Of a DNA stretch of 64,000 bases, positions 46,437 to 60,540 are shown one piece after another; the stretch's first letter is position 1; each line of letters opens with the position of its first letter. Both the position numbers and the translations under genes were made by a program. Source of the DNA: Cruorifilaria tuberocauda (Eukaryota > Nematoda > Chromadorea > Rhabditida > Onchocercidae); contig JABVXU010000184.1 in assembly GCA_013365365.1 (NCBI GenBank), positions 1 to 64,000 on the forward strand, given 5' to 3'. The notes below the pieces were generated by a model. It searched no databases. It saw only the letters and a list, made by a program, of their open reading frames with translations, and was not told the DNA's origin.

Positions 46437-48477
46437 TCAAAGCGTACCAGCAGCTTTCATTGCCATTCGTACAGCCTTGCTAGCAGGTCGGAATATCTGA
46501 AATGTTGGAAGATCGGTTGATTGAATATCCGAGAGCTGTGTTTCCATATCAATCTGATAAGTAGTGATACCTGGAAAGAGCAGTTCATATCCTCAGAAAC
46601 AGACATCGTTCCACCAGCATTGTCAAATTGTCCACAGTAATGTGGTGCTGAGAAGATGGTAACAAGACGTCGATTAGCGAAGAATTCATATCCATCCTGA
46701 ACTACTTGATGAGCTCGTGCGATTAGATCTAAGTCTAACTTCTGGCACATTTCGACGACAACATCCTGTCCGAATGTATACGACGCACCACGAGTATTTG
46801 CTTGCCAACCTTTCACCCATTGATCCGGATCTGACCTATAACAATATCAAAAACCCAATTTGATATTACGTATACTACAATATTCAGTAATATCTACAAA
46901 TCAATACTTGATAATTACCAGAGTAAATCGATTTCCATTGATGGATTAGGTGGATCAATTGGTCGTGGTAAATTACGCAACTGATCTAAGTTATTTAAAT
47001 GTGGTGATAAGCCACCATGCATGCATAGAATTCGTCCGCCAATGTAACCACAAAGTGGCATCCAGTTGAATGTATCCTGCAAAACAATCTATTACATTAC
47101 AGAAGTTTTACTATAAACTATTAACAGTTTAATTTTCTTTTGCGATAAGATCAGTGGAATCACCTGAAAAGCATTCCATAGACGAGTGGAATGATATCTG
47201 CGATTGCACTCTTCAAAAAAGCCATAAACACGATTAATCGCAGGTGTCTCGTGATTTCCTGTAATCATTTAATTAGCTTTTTTGATTGAAACTATCATAT
47301 CGCTGATACCATTCCGTTGATGAATAAATTAGAAAAGAGATAAAATTTTCTAATGTCAGCCATATCAACTGTCTCTAATAGAAGATGAAGTTGAAGGGTC
47401 GAAGAAAAATGACTGATTCAGTTTGAGAGATAGCTATTTAATTACGTGTTTTACTCGAGGAAACATGGTTTAAAAGGCAGCTTAAGACAATAGACCTCGA
47501 AGCATGAAGAAATTTTCGGGATATTTGATTTTATAACAAAATTGAAGACATATTGTTTCGATATTTTGTTTTCCACGATCGACGAAATCGCCCAAGAATA
47601 GATAATTAGCCTCCGGTGGAAAGCCATGTCTATCATAAATACGGAGCAGATCCGAATACTGTAAATATTACTCATGCAAACATTATATTTCAATTTAGCC
47701 AAGTCGAAATGATTTCCTTAAAAAAGATGAAATATAAATTAGACAAAAAAATCAATTGTTTTTAAAATATAGCAATAACTGTTATGTTTCTCTCAATCCG
47801 TAATGATTAGAATTGTGAATTAAAAACATAGAATTATAAACAGAATTGTGAGAGATAATTATTTATCACTTGGCCATGGATATCACCGCAAACGACGAGC
47901 GGTGGGTCCACTTCAATGAGGCTGCTTTGGCTTATAAATACTTCCTTTACTTTTTGGCACACTCGATGAAGTTCTTCTTCAGCAACCTAGAATCAATCAA
48001 TCCCTCGTCAAATGGAGCATTGCTTGCTTGAAAATGCAGCAGTTTTGATTAGACAATTTTAGATGATCGTGAGTGATACCAATAATTTTATCAAAATGTC
48101 ATCATCGGTCTCTTTTACAAGAACAACCGGCCTATATTGCTATTGTATTTTTTTCCAAACTTTAGCAAATAAATTTTGGAGATGCAGATAGTATAGAGTG
48201 TTAGCGGCGCAAATGTCTCCACTTTCATCGAAAATATGACAAAATTTCCTAGCAATCCCTGTTTTGTTTACTATCAAATATGCTTAATTGTATCGAAGTC
48301 TGAATTTCGATCCAAGGAATATCGGGAAATATTCTTTCTTTCTATCTGTTTCAGATCCACCTAGAGAACGAGATTGAAAAAAAATCAGGGAAGCTCTACC
48401 TGAGTTGTCAGTCGTCCACCAGCCATACCCACATTTAGCAAACGACTGATCATACTGTCAACGTCAAATACTGCCAT
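46437..48477 (-). CDS. PP1-family serine/threonine phosphatase
   Basis: A metallophosphatase catalytic subunit that removes phosphate from Ser and Thr. Exons (minus): 48400-48477, 47870-47986, 47496-47658, 47164-47258, 46919-47076, 46571-46835, 46437-46496; phases join to give 311 residues. All metal and catalytic motifs are present: GDIHGQ (D61, H63), GDFVDRG (D89, D92), GNHE (N121, H122), MHGGLSP (H171), RAHQ (H246) and [14 protein letters not shown] (H269). The motifs [10 protein letters not shown] and CSFQ place it in PP1. It differs from canonical PP1 by FMLRG in place of LLRG, and by a short tail ([19 protein letters not shown]) with no TPPR phosphorylation site. Nematodes have many divergent PP1 genes, several used in sperm (the GSP-3/GSP-4 type). 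A male-germline role is possible but is inferred only from this divergence. Confidence 0.93.
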
Positions 48478-49222
48478 TTTTGTCCCTTAATTATTTATCG
48501 TTGCCATTTATAAAATTATTCGTTTTGTTTCTTTTTTGATACGAACTAAATTAAATTAAGTTTTTTTAATATTTAATAGAGAGGCGTACGTTCCACTGGC
48601 ATTAAGTCGAAAATGAAGGTGATAAAAGATTGAATGAAGGGAGAGAATGTTAATAAGTATAATTCTTTAATGCTCAATTTATTTTCTTGATAATCTAATT
48701 CCCCAAGAATTATTTAATTTAATGTAACCTATTTCCAATTAAAATTCGTTTTACTCAAAAAAAAAAACAAGACGATACTATTTGATAATTCTAACAAATC
48801 AAATTTTGATTGGATTAAGTCATATTAAACCGTTGTTTTTAGCAAAAATACTTCTAAGAAAATATAATAAGATAGCTTCTTCCTCACTTTTACCATTAAT
48901 TTATTGTGACAAATAAGCAGCTAATGAAACAACCGCTTATAGCCACCGCTGTAAGCCAATTATTCTGAATTGAGCTGATCAAACAATGAAGACAAATGTA
49001 ACATTTCACCTTCTATATAGCTTTTTCCACTATCGATCCATCCGTGTAATACGCTAATATACATACAAAATAATACTTTCAAATTATTTATGTTAATTTT
49101 TCATTTACACATATCTTTTCATTATTTTTTGAAAACACATTGAAAATTTACATCATTTGTACAGATTACAAACTTTATCACAGTTTCTTTTTTTAATTGA
49201 TTTAATGAAATGATATAATTTT
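48478..49222. other. Intergenic region between phosphatase and transporter
   Basis: It contains the phosphatase 5' flank and the transporter 3' flank, both on the minus strand. No coding exon, repeat or hairpin of note was seen. Confidence 0.6.
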
Positions 49223-52200
49223 CTATTGAACTGTATCATCTTTAACACTGCGAACAGCTTCTTCCACCGAAGGATAGAAGGAAGTTTTAGGCACCGAACG
49301 ATAAAAATCGATACGCTCCAATGTATCCAGTATTGTTTCTAAAATAAAAATGAGTTTCAAAACGTTTTTTTTCTTGAATCAAGTCAGTATTCAATTTCGA
49401 GATTTACCTGATTTAGAATTATATTATCATAAACAATGTAATCAGTTTGAATTTCAATTATCGAAACGAATGATAATATCAAAATTCCATAAATCCATGT
49501 TCGATTATATATGATTAAACAAGCAGATAATTTTGATAAATTTTCAATCGCCTTGATAAATTTGTTGGAACGTTTTACAAAAAAAGAAAATGAAACCTGA
49601 CATATTAGCGAATAGAACTGCTTTATTCATTTCTCTTCCTTGTACATAAGCCTTAAAAAAGCATATTGAGATGAAGATTTATAAGCAAAATTAATTTAGC
49701 TTTCAAATATATTTTAAATATGTGCATGTAATGTGCAGTATCATGCAAATTTTGATATAATAAATGATTAAACAAATTAACATTTTAAAGGATCAGAATT
49801 TCTGTATCTGTTTCTCATTCAAAAAATACAGCGCACATTATAACTAATGAATGATTAAAAGCAAAATTTTAATTTGAGAAATACTTTCTACTACGGACCT
49901 CTTTGATAGCTTCAATACCCATCGTATCGATGTTTGATATGGCTCCACAATCAATAATAAAAATTGCTAGGGAAGCAGTCTCATACCACGACCGTCGTTG
50001 TTTATTATTACTCCTTATCACCATTTCCTTCTGCAATAGTTCTTCACAGTTCGGTTCTATCACTGCCTTTGAAGTCATCCCTCCATCCTGAAACTTTTTA
50101 AATAGTTAAAAAAGAAAAGGATGAATGAAGTAATGGTATATTCATCAAATATTTCAAATATACGAAACTTTGATTATAGCAAAATAGACAAGATAATAAC
50201 AGTTTCTACATCCAAAAAGAAAATGTCATCAAGTTCAAAGTTCAATTTTTCATATGCAATATATCATGCATTGTTAATTTCATCAGATATGTTAAATTAT
50301 CAATATTATTCTCCCTCAAGTAATATGAAAAAGACTAACGTGTTTCACATTTTGTAATTTATAATCTTCACATGCGTCATCGCGTAAAAGATCGTTTATT
50401 TTATCAGAAAAAGTTGAAACAGTAATAAAATTGAGAGGTGCTTCGAAACGAATAATTTCAATATTTTCATTTACTGATTTTAAGTCATGATAATAAACCA
50501 ACGGTTTGTAGATTTCACGACTTGGTGTTTTGCCCATTACGAATATATTAGGTCTGAAAAATCAGATAATTTAATTATTGATAACATATAACATATAATT
50601 TACTAATCTCCATTGTAAAATAAATGAACTACGAACCGTTGTTCTCTAAGTACCACGGAGATGAGTGTAAAAAGGACTGATATTGTAAGGCCTGTCATTA
50701 CATCGAAGGATATGGTTGCTATACAGCTCACCAACCATACTGCCTAAATAATCAACAATTTATGCTAATTCATTAACAAAACTAATCTTTCCAAATAGAG
50801 TAAAACTTTTAGAGAAAAAAAAAGAACATGATAAACTAACGAAATCAAATTTCGAAATTCGCCATAACTTTGACAATTCACCGAACTGCATGAATAAACT
50901 TTTCAAACTTACAATCACAATGCAAGCCAGTACGCACTACAATTTAATTTAAGCTATTAATTGATCGATACGATTCGCTATTATAAATTCCTCCTGATCA
51001 GTTTTCTTTTGTAATTAGAGTTATCTAGCTGATAGATGAAGAAAAGGATGAAATTAATCATAACTGATTATTTTGACATTGATAGATTCATACGAGAGCG
51101 AGGAGAAAAAGTTTTAGAAAAAAAGCGCACTAAAAACGAACCATTGGGAGAGGTTCAAGAAATGGTCCAATAAAAACGATAACAATTAACAATAATGCAT
51201 TTGCGAATAAAATGTTCAACTGAAACAATTCATAATAATTGAAGAATGAAGACAAAAAATGAAACTTTAAAATTAAACAGAAATAACCTGAGTATTAGCA
51301 CCAGACTGTTCGCATACCGCTGAACGTGAGAGTGAACCACCGGCAGGAAAAATTGGGAAAAAAGATGATAACGTATGCATTAGGCCAACTGCGTATAAAT
51401 CCTGAAATAACAATATTGAAACAATATAATTTATTATTTGGAAAAAAATAAACGATCGAAAGGGATGAAATTATGAAATTAAAATATTTGACGAAATGTT
51501 TACATCGATCATTTCACATATCTTATTTAACTCTTTTCAATAGTGATTTTTCTTTTGAATTTTCAACATACTGATCTAAATTAGTTTTATATAATTGAAA
51601 GAACGTAAGATCATCTAATCCATTACAGGTTATATTACATACTTGTGTAGGATCAATCTTATAACGTTTCTTCTTTGCAAACAATTTAGCCATTGATATC
51701 ACAAACATATATGAAATAATTGCTAGTGCAAACGCATCATTTAAAAGATATGGTATTAGGTTAAAGTTCGGTAGTGATGGTGTTGGAATTCTATAAAAAT
51801 GGAAATAAAATTAAAAAATATTAAATAGAAATTTTCATGAAAATTTTTTTAGTTTACATCTTTGATGAAATGAACATATATTACAGATTTGATCATCTTT
51901 GAATTTTTTTATTATGGGAAAATTCCGCTTAAAGCAAAAAAAAGGAAAATTTCATTAAATGTATACCCTTGCGGAATATAATCAACAATTTTTACACCAT
52001 AATTGTTCTTCAGATCCATACATACCGAAAATAATGTTACCAAAATAACCTGAAAGTATACAACTAACGGAAATATTCCCGACAATTGGAGCCTTATTGT
52101 ATCGTTAAAAATATATGCGCCGATGATCATCTAATTCATTTTCAATTATCTTTTAAACGTGGAATAATTCCTGACTAGAGTATGATAGGATCAAAAGTCC

Positions 52201-55034
52201 CATTGTTGAAATTTTTTCAAACGAAAACAGGTTTACTAAAATAAGCTCAATTGGTAGTGGCACAGGTGATCGTTTTTTGAACCATGGATTTACATAGTCA
52301 CGACCGATAGATAAAAATATAATAGACGATACTGATATCCCCAAAGTCCAATAATTGGTTTGTGGTAGAGATAATATCAGATCACGCATCATCTATAATT
52401 TCCCGTTTCTGAACATATTTCAGCGATTAGCAAATCAAATGAGATAGTATCAGTAAAAACAAAGAGAAATCATAATGAAAAGTTTTTTTTCTTTCGTTTT
52501 AACACAAAACTATCATTCACTTATAAGAAAAGATACTATAAAAGCTGATAGGGAAAATTACAGACGTCATTATATTACAGTATCAATTCTCATTTTTATC
52601 TGTTATCATACTTGCAGTTCATATCTATTATACAAAATTTAAGTGAAAAGAAAATTATGTAATTCAGTAAAAAATGCTATAGATGACTACATGACTTACG
52701 AAGAATAGCATGCCGAAACCGGTATAACGTGACAATTTCACACCAATAATTTTGTTGAGTTGTGCCATGAAAACATGAAATGCTGATCCGGTTGTGAAAC
52801 CGGAAATAAGAGCATCCGACATATAATTGGTAAAGAATGCTAGACCCATTACTGCCATTATTAACTGAAAGTCTGCTATCACTTATTAGATACATACATT
52901 TCAGAATTGCTACATTTCAAAAGGGTATCTGACGCTTTCCTATAACATTTTAATATAATCATTGATTTCTGATAAGATAATCATATATATGCTTTTACAA
53001 TTTTTTAATCATGAAAGAGAAGGACTTTCTTACAATTATAAATATCCAACAATTTCATTGTCAATAAATTGAATATTAATTTTTTCGTTTCCGATCATTT
53101 TTTGCTCTTTCAGAGCACAACCTAATTTAAAATTAAAAATTTCAAAACTAGCTATAGCAAGCAGATATTTTCAAGAAGTTAATTTCTACTTTTTGTGGAA
53201 ATTAGAATTTCAGCAAATTACATCGTTATCAATGATATACTTAACTAGTAATAACAATAACACTCATATGATGATTGAGCAAATGCGTATTTGTCAGTTA
53301 TTGTTAATAAAACTATTAGATGGAGGAAAATGTCCGGTAAAGCTCGCTTATTTGAAGAGGAATAAGTTCCTTTCTTCTTTCTCGATTCATTCTCATATTC
53401 ATCACCTTTTCATTAACATCTGAATGAGGGCCACAACACTTCTGAGTAATTTCTATTATACTGTTCATTATCAAATCTTCTAATTGTCCAACTGATGGAC
53501 ATTTATCCTAAACGGTCACCCAAATAAGGCTAATGATTAACGATCATTCAGCTATCTCATTTAATCAGTTCAATAACTGAACAGTAAATAGCTGATTGAA
53601 GCATTTTTCTTTCTTTCGATTTACTAGTTCTTACTTGAAATATTCCAACAGTCATAGCGAGCGCACTTGTAAGCATAATCGGAGATACTTCATAACCAAA
53701 ATCGATAGCACTTACTACTGGTTTTACGATTTCCGTATTGGTATCATTTATCATCTCAAAGATCATTTCTGGATCCGGTATAAGACGTAATCGTACCGCT
53801 CCTACCATCAAACTTGCCACAGCAAAAACACCTGCAAAACTTTTTTCACAGAAAAACGTACTTGTCAGGCGTAAATCATGACACACTGCAAAAAATTGGA
53901 AATGATAAGCTGATTGACTGGACGTATACCTCTCACAATGATAGCATAAGGATTAATTTTCCAGTGAACTTAACGATATTACTAATGAAAAATGTTATTT
54001 GTAAAATTTGCTATCTTCTCTTACCTTTCACTTTCACAATTAGCACATTTGTTCATTTGCAGAAAGGAATGAATGAATTAAATCTTCAACGAATAAATGA
54101 CATGAATTTTTCGGAAATCATCTTCTTTCCCTACGGTTAAAATAATTCTACAAAACCTCAAGCCTTTTTCCTGTAAACATAAATGGAAAAAAGTTAGATC
54201 TTATCCTTCAGAAAAAAAGCCTTCAAATACAATTAATAATGGCAATATTCATTCCGGAATCTTTTTTGATAAGGATTTCTATCAATGTTCCGATATTTTC
54301 CCGATTATTTCTCTGATGAAATTTAGCAACAATTCAACGAAAATCATAGAATCAAGAAGGAATGATATATCACGTACGTACCAATAGAGATGTGCCGTGA
54401 TGTTCCAAAGAACACATAAAAAGTTGAAGTGAAAAATGACGTATACATCCCGTAAACAGGTGGAAGACTAGCCAAATTAGCGTACGCCATTCCTGAATTT
54501 ATCATGCATACATAAACTAATTAAACTTACTACTTTTAGCAAAGATATTATATCAACTGTTATCAAATGGAGGATAGAATGATTAGTAAATTATCAATTA
54601 ACTTACAGAAAAATGTAAGACGAGTACAAGCTATCATTTGTTTGAGAGGTAATACGCAATTAAAGTAAAATGACTATTGGATAAAAATTAAAACTAACCT
54701 TGAGGAACCTGCATGACACCAACAGTTAAACCTCCAATGATATCGCCAGTTAAATCCTTCTTCCAGTTGTATTTTGGAAGCCAATGAAGTATAGGAAAAA
54801 ATGATAACATTGATTTTATGATATTCTCTGGTGACGATTTCAATTTCACTTTCTCGATGCTGCATAACTTTTTCGCTTCTGGTTGCTTACGTGAATATTT
54901 CAATTCAAATGTTTCCTAAATTAATAATTCTCACAGTTCATTTTATTCTTCGTACTATTTCCGCGACAAAACAAAAAATTAATTATACAATTTTTAGATA
55001 AGAAAATATTTACTGCAAAAATCGACCCTTTCAT
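49223..55034 (-). CDS. SLC26-family anion transporter with STAS domain
   Basis: A multi-pass plasma-membrane transporter for sulfate, chloride, bicarbonate or related anions (nematode sulp family). Exons (minus): 55014-55034, 54699-54915, 54382-54492, 53635-53831, 52700-52864, 52237-52392, 51967-52049, 51643-51790, 51288-51401, 51142-51219, 50637-50743, 50340-50553, 49899-50087, 49597-49651, 49223-49338; about 656 residues. Family signatures include [47 protein letters not shown], and [20 protein letters not shown] with GANTQ. The cytoplasmic STAS domain (about 470-650) contains [20 protein letters not shown] and a terminal amphipathic helix ([11 protein letters not shown]). The start is the least sure part: ATG at 55,034 follows a possible trans-splice exon (atgaatttcag), but the frame stays open further upstream. 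Transported ion not predictable. Confidence 0.92.
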
Positions 55035-56239
55035 TTTATCCTTTTCATCAATATGTTCTAAGTATAACCCTCTGAAATTCATGGTTGATTCAGAATTGCG
55101 TTATCACTAATATCAGCCAAATTCTAATTGAGCAATTAAGCAGTTCAAAAAAATTAATTTCGATTCCATGAATGTCCCGATCAATATTTACGCCTGAATT
55201 ACATGACATTACACTGCTACAGCAATTCGGTGATTAGCAGAAATTTTACAATTCTGAACACTCTTCTATAAATGATAAACAGAGGTAAATTTGTTTATCA
55301 ATTAATATAAACAATATGCGACCTTTCTGTCTTTCTTTGTGCGCAAATGTTCTTGGCGGCTAATTTATTCGTTCACTTTTATGCTTAAAGAACTTAGAAA
55401 GGTAGAAAAAGTGAGGAAGCAATATGAAAAAAATTGTCGGTTAGTGTAAAAATCCAATAATCGATATCCTAGACGAAGATGAAATTGAAATGTCAAAAAA
55501 CAGAAATTGTAAGACCTACGCATAAAGTGTCCAAATTCTTTTTCACGGCTTTTACTTCTCCTCTTACTATTATGTTTTTCAGATGTACAATTCAATCAAT
55601 AGTGAGAAGTTCAAGTCATGCAATCAATAATTCTGATTAATTAAAACGTCAAACTATAGTTTGCAAACGACGCACATTCCTCTCCTTCATCAGTCGTTTC
55701 TTCAAAATATCATTTCAATCAATGATAGTTCTCTTCACGAAATACTACAGATTTGGGAAATGAAGTGAAAAGTTGTGATGTAACTTATCAAATACTGATT
55801 AGAGAGGATGGTGAAGTATCAAGCTGACTTATCAGTGTATATATCATAACATCGGAATGCGACGCCTTAAAAGCACATCAATAGTAGAGATGAATCGATG
55901 AAAATTAATACACATTGATTGTTGTCAAAGTTTTGACGCTTATAAAATGAATTCGAGTTAGCTAATAAGAAAGAAGGAGTTTTGAGAAATGATAACAGCA
56001 TGGTTGAAGTAGGAGAATAGAATCACTGCTAATCATGCATCTGAAAGAAACATATTCGGCGGAGAAAGATGTGAAATACCTGGTTCCAGTGACCAGAGAG
56101 GAATTTCAGTTCCATGCTGGTGATAAGATAGCACGAATGAGTTACTGATAAGGACCCATTGTGACCTGCCCGATAGAATAGAGTTTATTGTCCACCAAAT
56201 AATTCACAGCATTCGAAATATAGAAAAACAATCGAATTA

Positions 56240-56282
56240 CTCTTTCTCTCTTTCTCCCTCCCTCTCTTCCTCTCTCCTTCCC
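56240..56282. repeat. CT-rich microsatellite
   Basis: A polypyrimidine run of tctc, ccct and ttcc units, about 43 bases long. Simple repeat. Confidence 0.8.
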
Positions 56283-57609
56283 ATAAATTAAATGAGAGTG
56301 CAAAGAGTGCCTTTTCTGTGCGGAATAGAGAAGTGGCTGATGAAGAATTAATAAAATGAAATAGGAGTTGAGTAAACGACACTGTCTAATGATAAGAAAG
56401 CATAATTATAATAATCTCAGGAAGAATGTAAATTTATCACAAACCTGGTTCATCTTCGATTTGATGTTTAATACTGATAATTATAATGAACTGATAACAC
56501 AGCGCGCTGGAAATTTTCCTTTTCAACCACTCGTCCTTATTACGCAAAGAGTTTTTTCTATAATAGTTAAACTGTATGATAATCTTATATTTTCTCGTTA
56601 TCCTTCGATTTTACAACAACTATGAGTGTAAAGTGCAGTCTAAAACAATAAAACTTCTCCATATTACGCATTTGGTTGCAATTCGATTTATCGGAGAGGA
56701 AATTCTAAAAGAAGTCAACTAGAATGTTAATGATTATCAGTGATATACTCAGAATTAGCACTTTGCCAAAAGTAAATTTTCCTTTGAACATAACTCTATA
56801 ATTGCAGGTAAAATGAACAAAATTTGATAATGGTGGAAGAAGTATATTTACTCCATTTGTGCTTGACAATTTCCGCCCAATGAAAAGTTCAGTGTATGAC
56901 AATCTAATCAATTAGTTGCTTGTTTCTAGAATAACTATGTTGTTTTGCGTTTGCTATGCAAATGATTTGTATAGTCTATGCAAATAGCTTATACAGGCTA
57001 TCTTAAAATCTATCCAAGTTTTAGAAAAGTAAGAAATTTCAAAAGATTTCCGGATGACTGGCCTATTCTTTCAACCGGAACTGTGACGAATTTCCATTAC
57101 AGTTCTATAAAAAACTTCTTCAGCCTTTTTACTTCACCTTTAAAAGCTGCTCCTTTCAAAATAACCAATGAAATTTAAGAAACAAATTTTTAAATGACAT
57201 TTCGCAAACTCAATGATACCAATAGGAATGCCTGATCATTATCGAATTTTTACAAAAAAAATTTTCAGCCAATTTTCAATTTCAGCATTTCTTTCAGTCT
57301 TGTGATAATTAGCTCAATTAATTGGACTGTAAAAAGGACAAATTCGCTCACTTATTTTTGCTTCTGAATTATCCATCAAAACCAATGAATGCATTTTATC
57401 AGTCTAACATTGTTTCATTGATTAATAAATCCTTTCTAACTATTATTTTTTTTTAAAATAATTCCTAATAAATTAGCAAAACTTAATGAAAAGGCTATCC
57501 TATTAACCCTTACGATCATCATCAAACAAATTTATGATAAATCAATATGAAAAACACTAGGTGAGAAATGAATAAATTCCGATGAAGCTATAATCGCGGT
57601 ACTATGCAT

Positions 57610-57651
57610 TCTCTATATACCTTATTTACTACATTTTCTATATACCTTATT
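57610..57651. repeat. Short direct repeat TCTATATACCTTATT
   Basis: Two copies of the 15-base unit tctatataccttatt lie about 27 bases apart. This suggests a small local duplication. Confidence 0.6.
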
Positions 57652-58062
57652 GATTTGATTTACGGAATCATCTTGCGAGAGCTATTATCAATTAATGATA
57701 ATAATAAAAATATGCATAGATAATATGAAGTCATTAAGTCTTATAGCATTTTATAATTGTAATTAACTTTGAAACGAATTATTTACTGATTAATAATAGT
57801 TATCATTATGTATTATGAATGAATCAATCTCAAAAATGGATAAATTATAAGAATGTTTGAATGGCACATTCCAGTAGCGCTTTATCATTATAAGCGCATA
57901 TGTCATCACAACGGGTGATAATATCATAACGTTTCTTATCTCTCACATAATCTTTCATTTAATTCCACCATCTTTTCATCTATCGCTCATCTCAAAGGAC
58001 GATTTAATCTATTTTTAATTTTTCCATTGCTCAAATTTAGCTCCACTCATTTGATAGCATAA

Positions 58063-58079
58063 ACACACACACACACACA
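58063..58079. repeat. AC dinucleotide microsatellite
   Basis: A perfect AC run of about 17 bases. Simple repeat. Confidence 0.9.
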
Positions 58080-60331
58080 ATGTTATCAAATGCAAGAAAA
58101 TTCTTGATTGACAAATTTCTGGCTTGTTCTGTGGCTCAATGTCTAATCAGTTTTCCTTTTCTCAAGATAGCGATGGAGTCCAGTATCGGATGATCAGATA
58201 GATGAGGACAAGACTATTCAGCCATTACTATTCGAATATTCACTTATCTCTACAGAAATTAGCATGCCTAATTTTCCTTTGTTAGAAAAACGTTTAAATC
58301 CTTTTCAACCACTTATCAAGTTAAGTGAACTGTGATTATGAAATAACGAATTTACAATTCACAACGAATAAATTTTCTTGAGAAACAAGAAAAAAGATAG
58401 TTGTTTTTCGCTAATTATTTTGTTAATGGCTTTGACAATTGATTTCAAAGTTAACCTTTGGGTATTTTTTGAAAAGTTTTAGGATAATGTTTGTGTTTCC
58501 CTCTGATTATTTTGATAACAAATTGAAAATGAAGTATGGAAAATGAATTGTGCATTAAATGGTTTACATGTGATTATATGCATATGTGTTTGATAAGAAT
58601 CTTTGATGTAAGAGCAAACAAAACATCGCAACGGTCGATTATAATTCAATCACAAAACAGTTTCGTAATAGCTTTTGTGAAAATTTTCCAAAACAATCCA
58701 ACTCGATAATTTTCAATTTAATTGATTAATTGATCATATCAATGATTTTCAACTATGTGCACTCTTTGTATGTCTCTGATTTATCAATGATAATATCATT
58801 TGTATATTAATTGAAGGAAATATTCCATACTTTTTAATTTAAATGCACGTTTAAAATCATAAACGAATATATTCATAATAAAAAAATTCATTCAGGAATG
58901 TTAATGAGAAAGAATAAAGAAGTGAAATAGTATTAAAAAAGTGAATTACTTTATACCAATGAATTATATCAGAAGTATTTTATTGTATTTTTTGATGATT
59001 TTACCATGATTTTAATTTTAGTGATTTTAGCATTGACCATTACAATAAAATACTTTTGATAGAATTCATTGATACTTATCAATTCAAAAATTTGTAATCT
59101 CTTTCTATATCTTTGCTATGATAATTTCCCTTCATATGAATTAATCAAATAAGTAAATTTAATATCAAATCAAACTACAGCAATAAAGATAGTGTAAATC
59201 ATTGAAATGAAAGTTTCTTTTGTGCAAAAAAAGACCTGTTTTCAAATATCAATTAAATGATACAATAGAAAAATAACAAAAATCGAAAAGCGATCTTGTT
59301 GATCCATTCATAATAAAATACTTTTCTCTCTCTTTCACTCCCTAACCCGAGAATACAGGTATATTGAAATAGCTATTATGAGAAATATTTAAATTGTAGT
59401 TTAATTATAACGATGATAATTAACTTTTCCATTTTACAATCAATAAACATGCGATAATTTTGAGCGAAAAAAAAGTTTAATTATTTTTAGAATTTCCCCT
59501 TTCACCGAAAATATTTTTATAAAGTGATACTGTAATATTCTATTCTATATCGTAATATTGAAAATATGATAAAATTGAAAAGTAATTGTTGTTGGAATGT
59601 TTAAAAGAAGAATGATTAAAATACCTGGAATTCGTTGACTAATGTCTTTTTTTCAATCTTATCAGTACTTCTTACTCAGTAATGACAACAAATCACTTGT
59701 ATACTATCATAACTCTGTCATACTGTATATACAATAACTTTTTTTTAAACGATATGTCTTTCGGCAAATGTTCAAATTTATTTATTGCAAATGTGAAAAA
59801 AAGTGAAAATTAAAAAATACTCGCCATCGTGGGCGGTAAAAGGAAGGATGAAATTGAACCATTTGCGCCCATTGCTATTTCCGAATCTTGACTAAATTAA
59901 AAACGATGAAATTAATAAACAAAACGAAAGAGTAATTATAAAACAAAAAGAAAATGAAGCAAAAATATATCTTCAGAACATAAATTATGTGAATAAATTC
60001 CTCCTCCAACAAAAAAAGTATTGTAATTGGCGTATGATTACACGCAATGCACGTGTAAAAAGTTCATCAACATTGCAATAAATGAAAATTAAGTAAAACT
60101 GTTTCCATGATTTAAGTATTTTGCATGATTGATACTTGTGCTTACGAAATTGTCTTTACCAATCTTCAATCAATGTTAATTTCTTTATCGTTTCTTATTT
60201 ACTGTTGCAAGGCTATTATTATCAGTATTAATTATCAGTATGCTTTATTCAGTATCTCGAATTCGCCATTTTCCCTTTTCCCCGTCGTCTCCCGCTTTCT
60301 CCTCATAAAACATGTGATTTGATCGCTTAAT

Positions 60332-60540
60332 CATGGGATTAGTTATCACATGATTGTAGGATATATTATTGATTTTATCTCTTGCATGTCCAAGATATTA
60401 TCATTGACTTATCTGTTGTGTGTTTAGACTATGGATATGCGGTGTTACTCATTGTTCATCAATCAGTCTTAGTCTTATTACCTACCATGGGATTCCTTAT
60501 TGTATGTTTGTATGATATATTACTGATTTCATATCCGAAC
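60332..60540. repeat. Diverged direct repeats
   Basis: Two segments of about 48 bases, starting at about 60,332 and 60,486, share CATGGGATT, ATTGTAtGatATATTA and TGATTTcAT-type blocks in the same order. The sequence between them holds a third, weaker version (gatattatcattgactta). This looks like an old, decayed tandem repeat with a unit of about 75 bases. Confidence 0.45.

Larger units (their letters stand above)
55035..60310. other. Long region without a convincing gene
   Basis: More than 5 kb with AT-rich, low-complexity sequence. Simple repeats occur near 56,240 (CT) and 58,063 (AC), and a short direct repeat near 57,610. Open frames (for example 56,368-56,625 and 56,978-57,178) show no family resemblance and no splice context. 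The left end should hold the promoter of the anion transporter. Confidence 0.5.
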
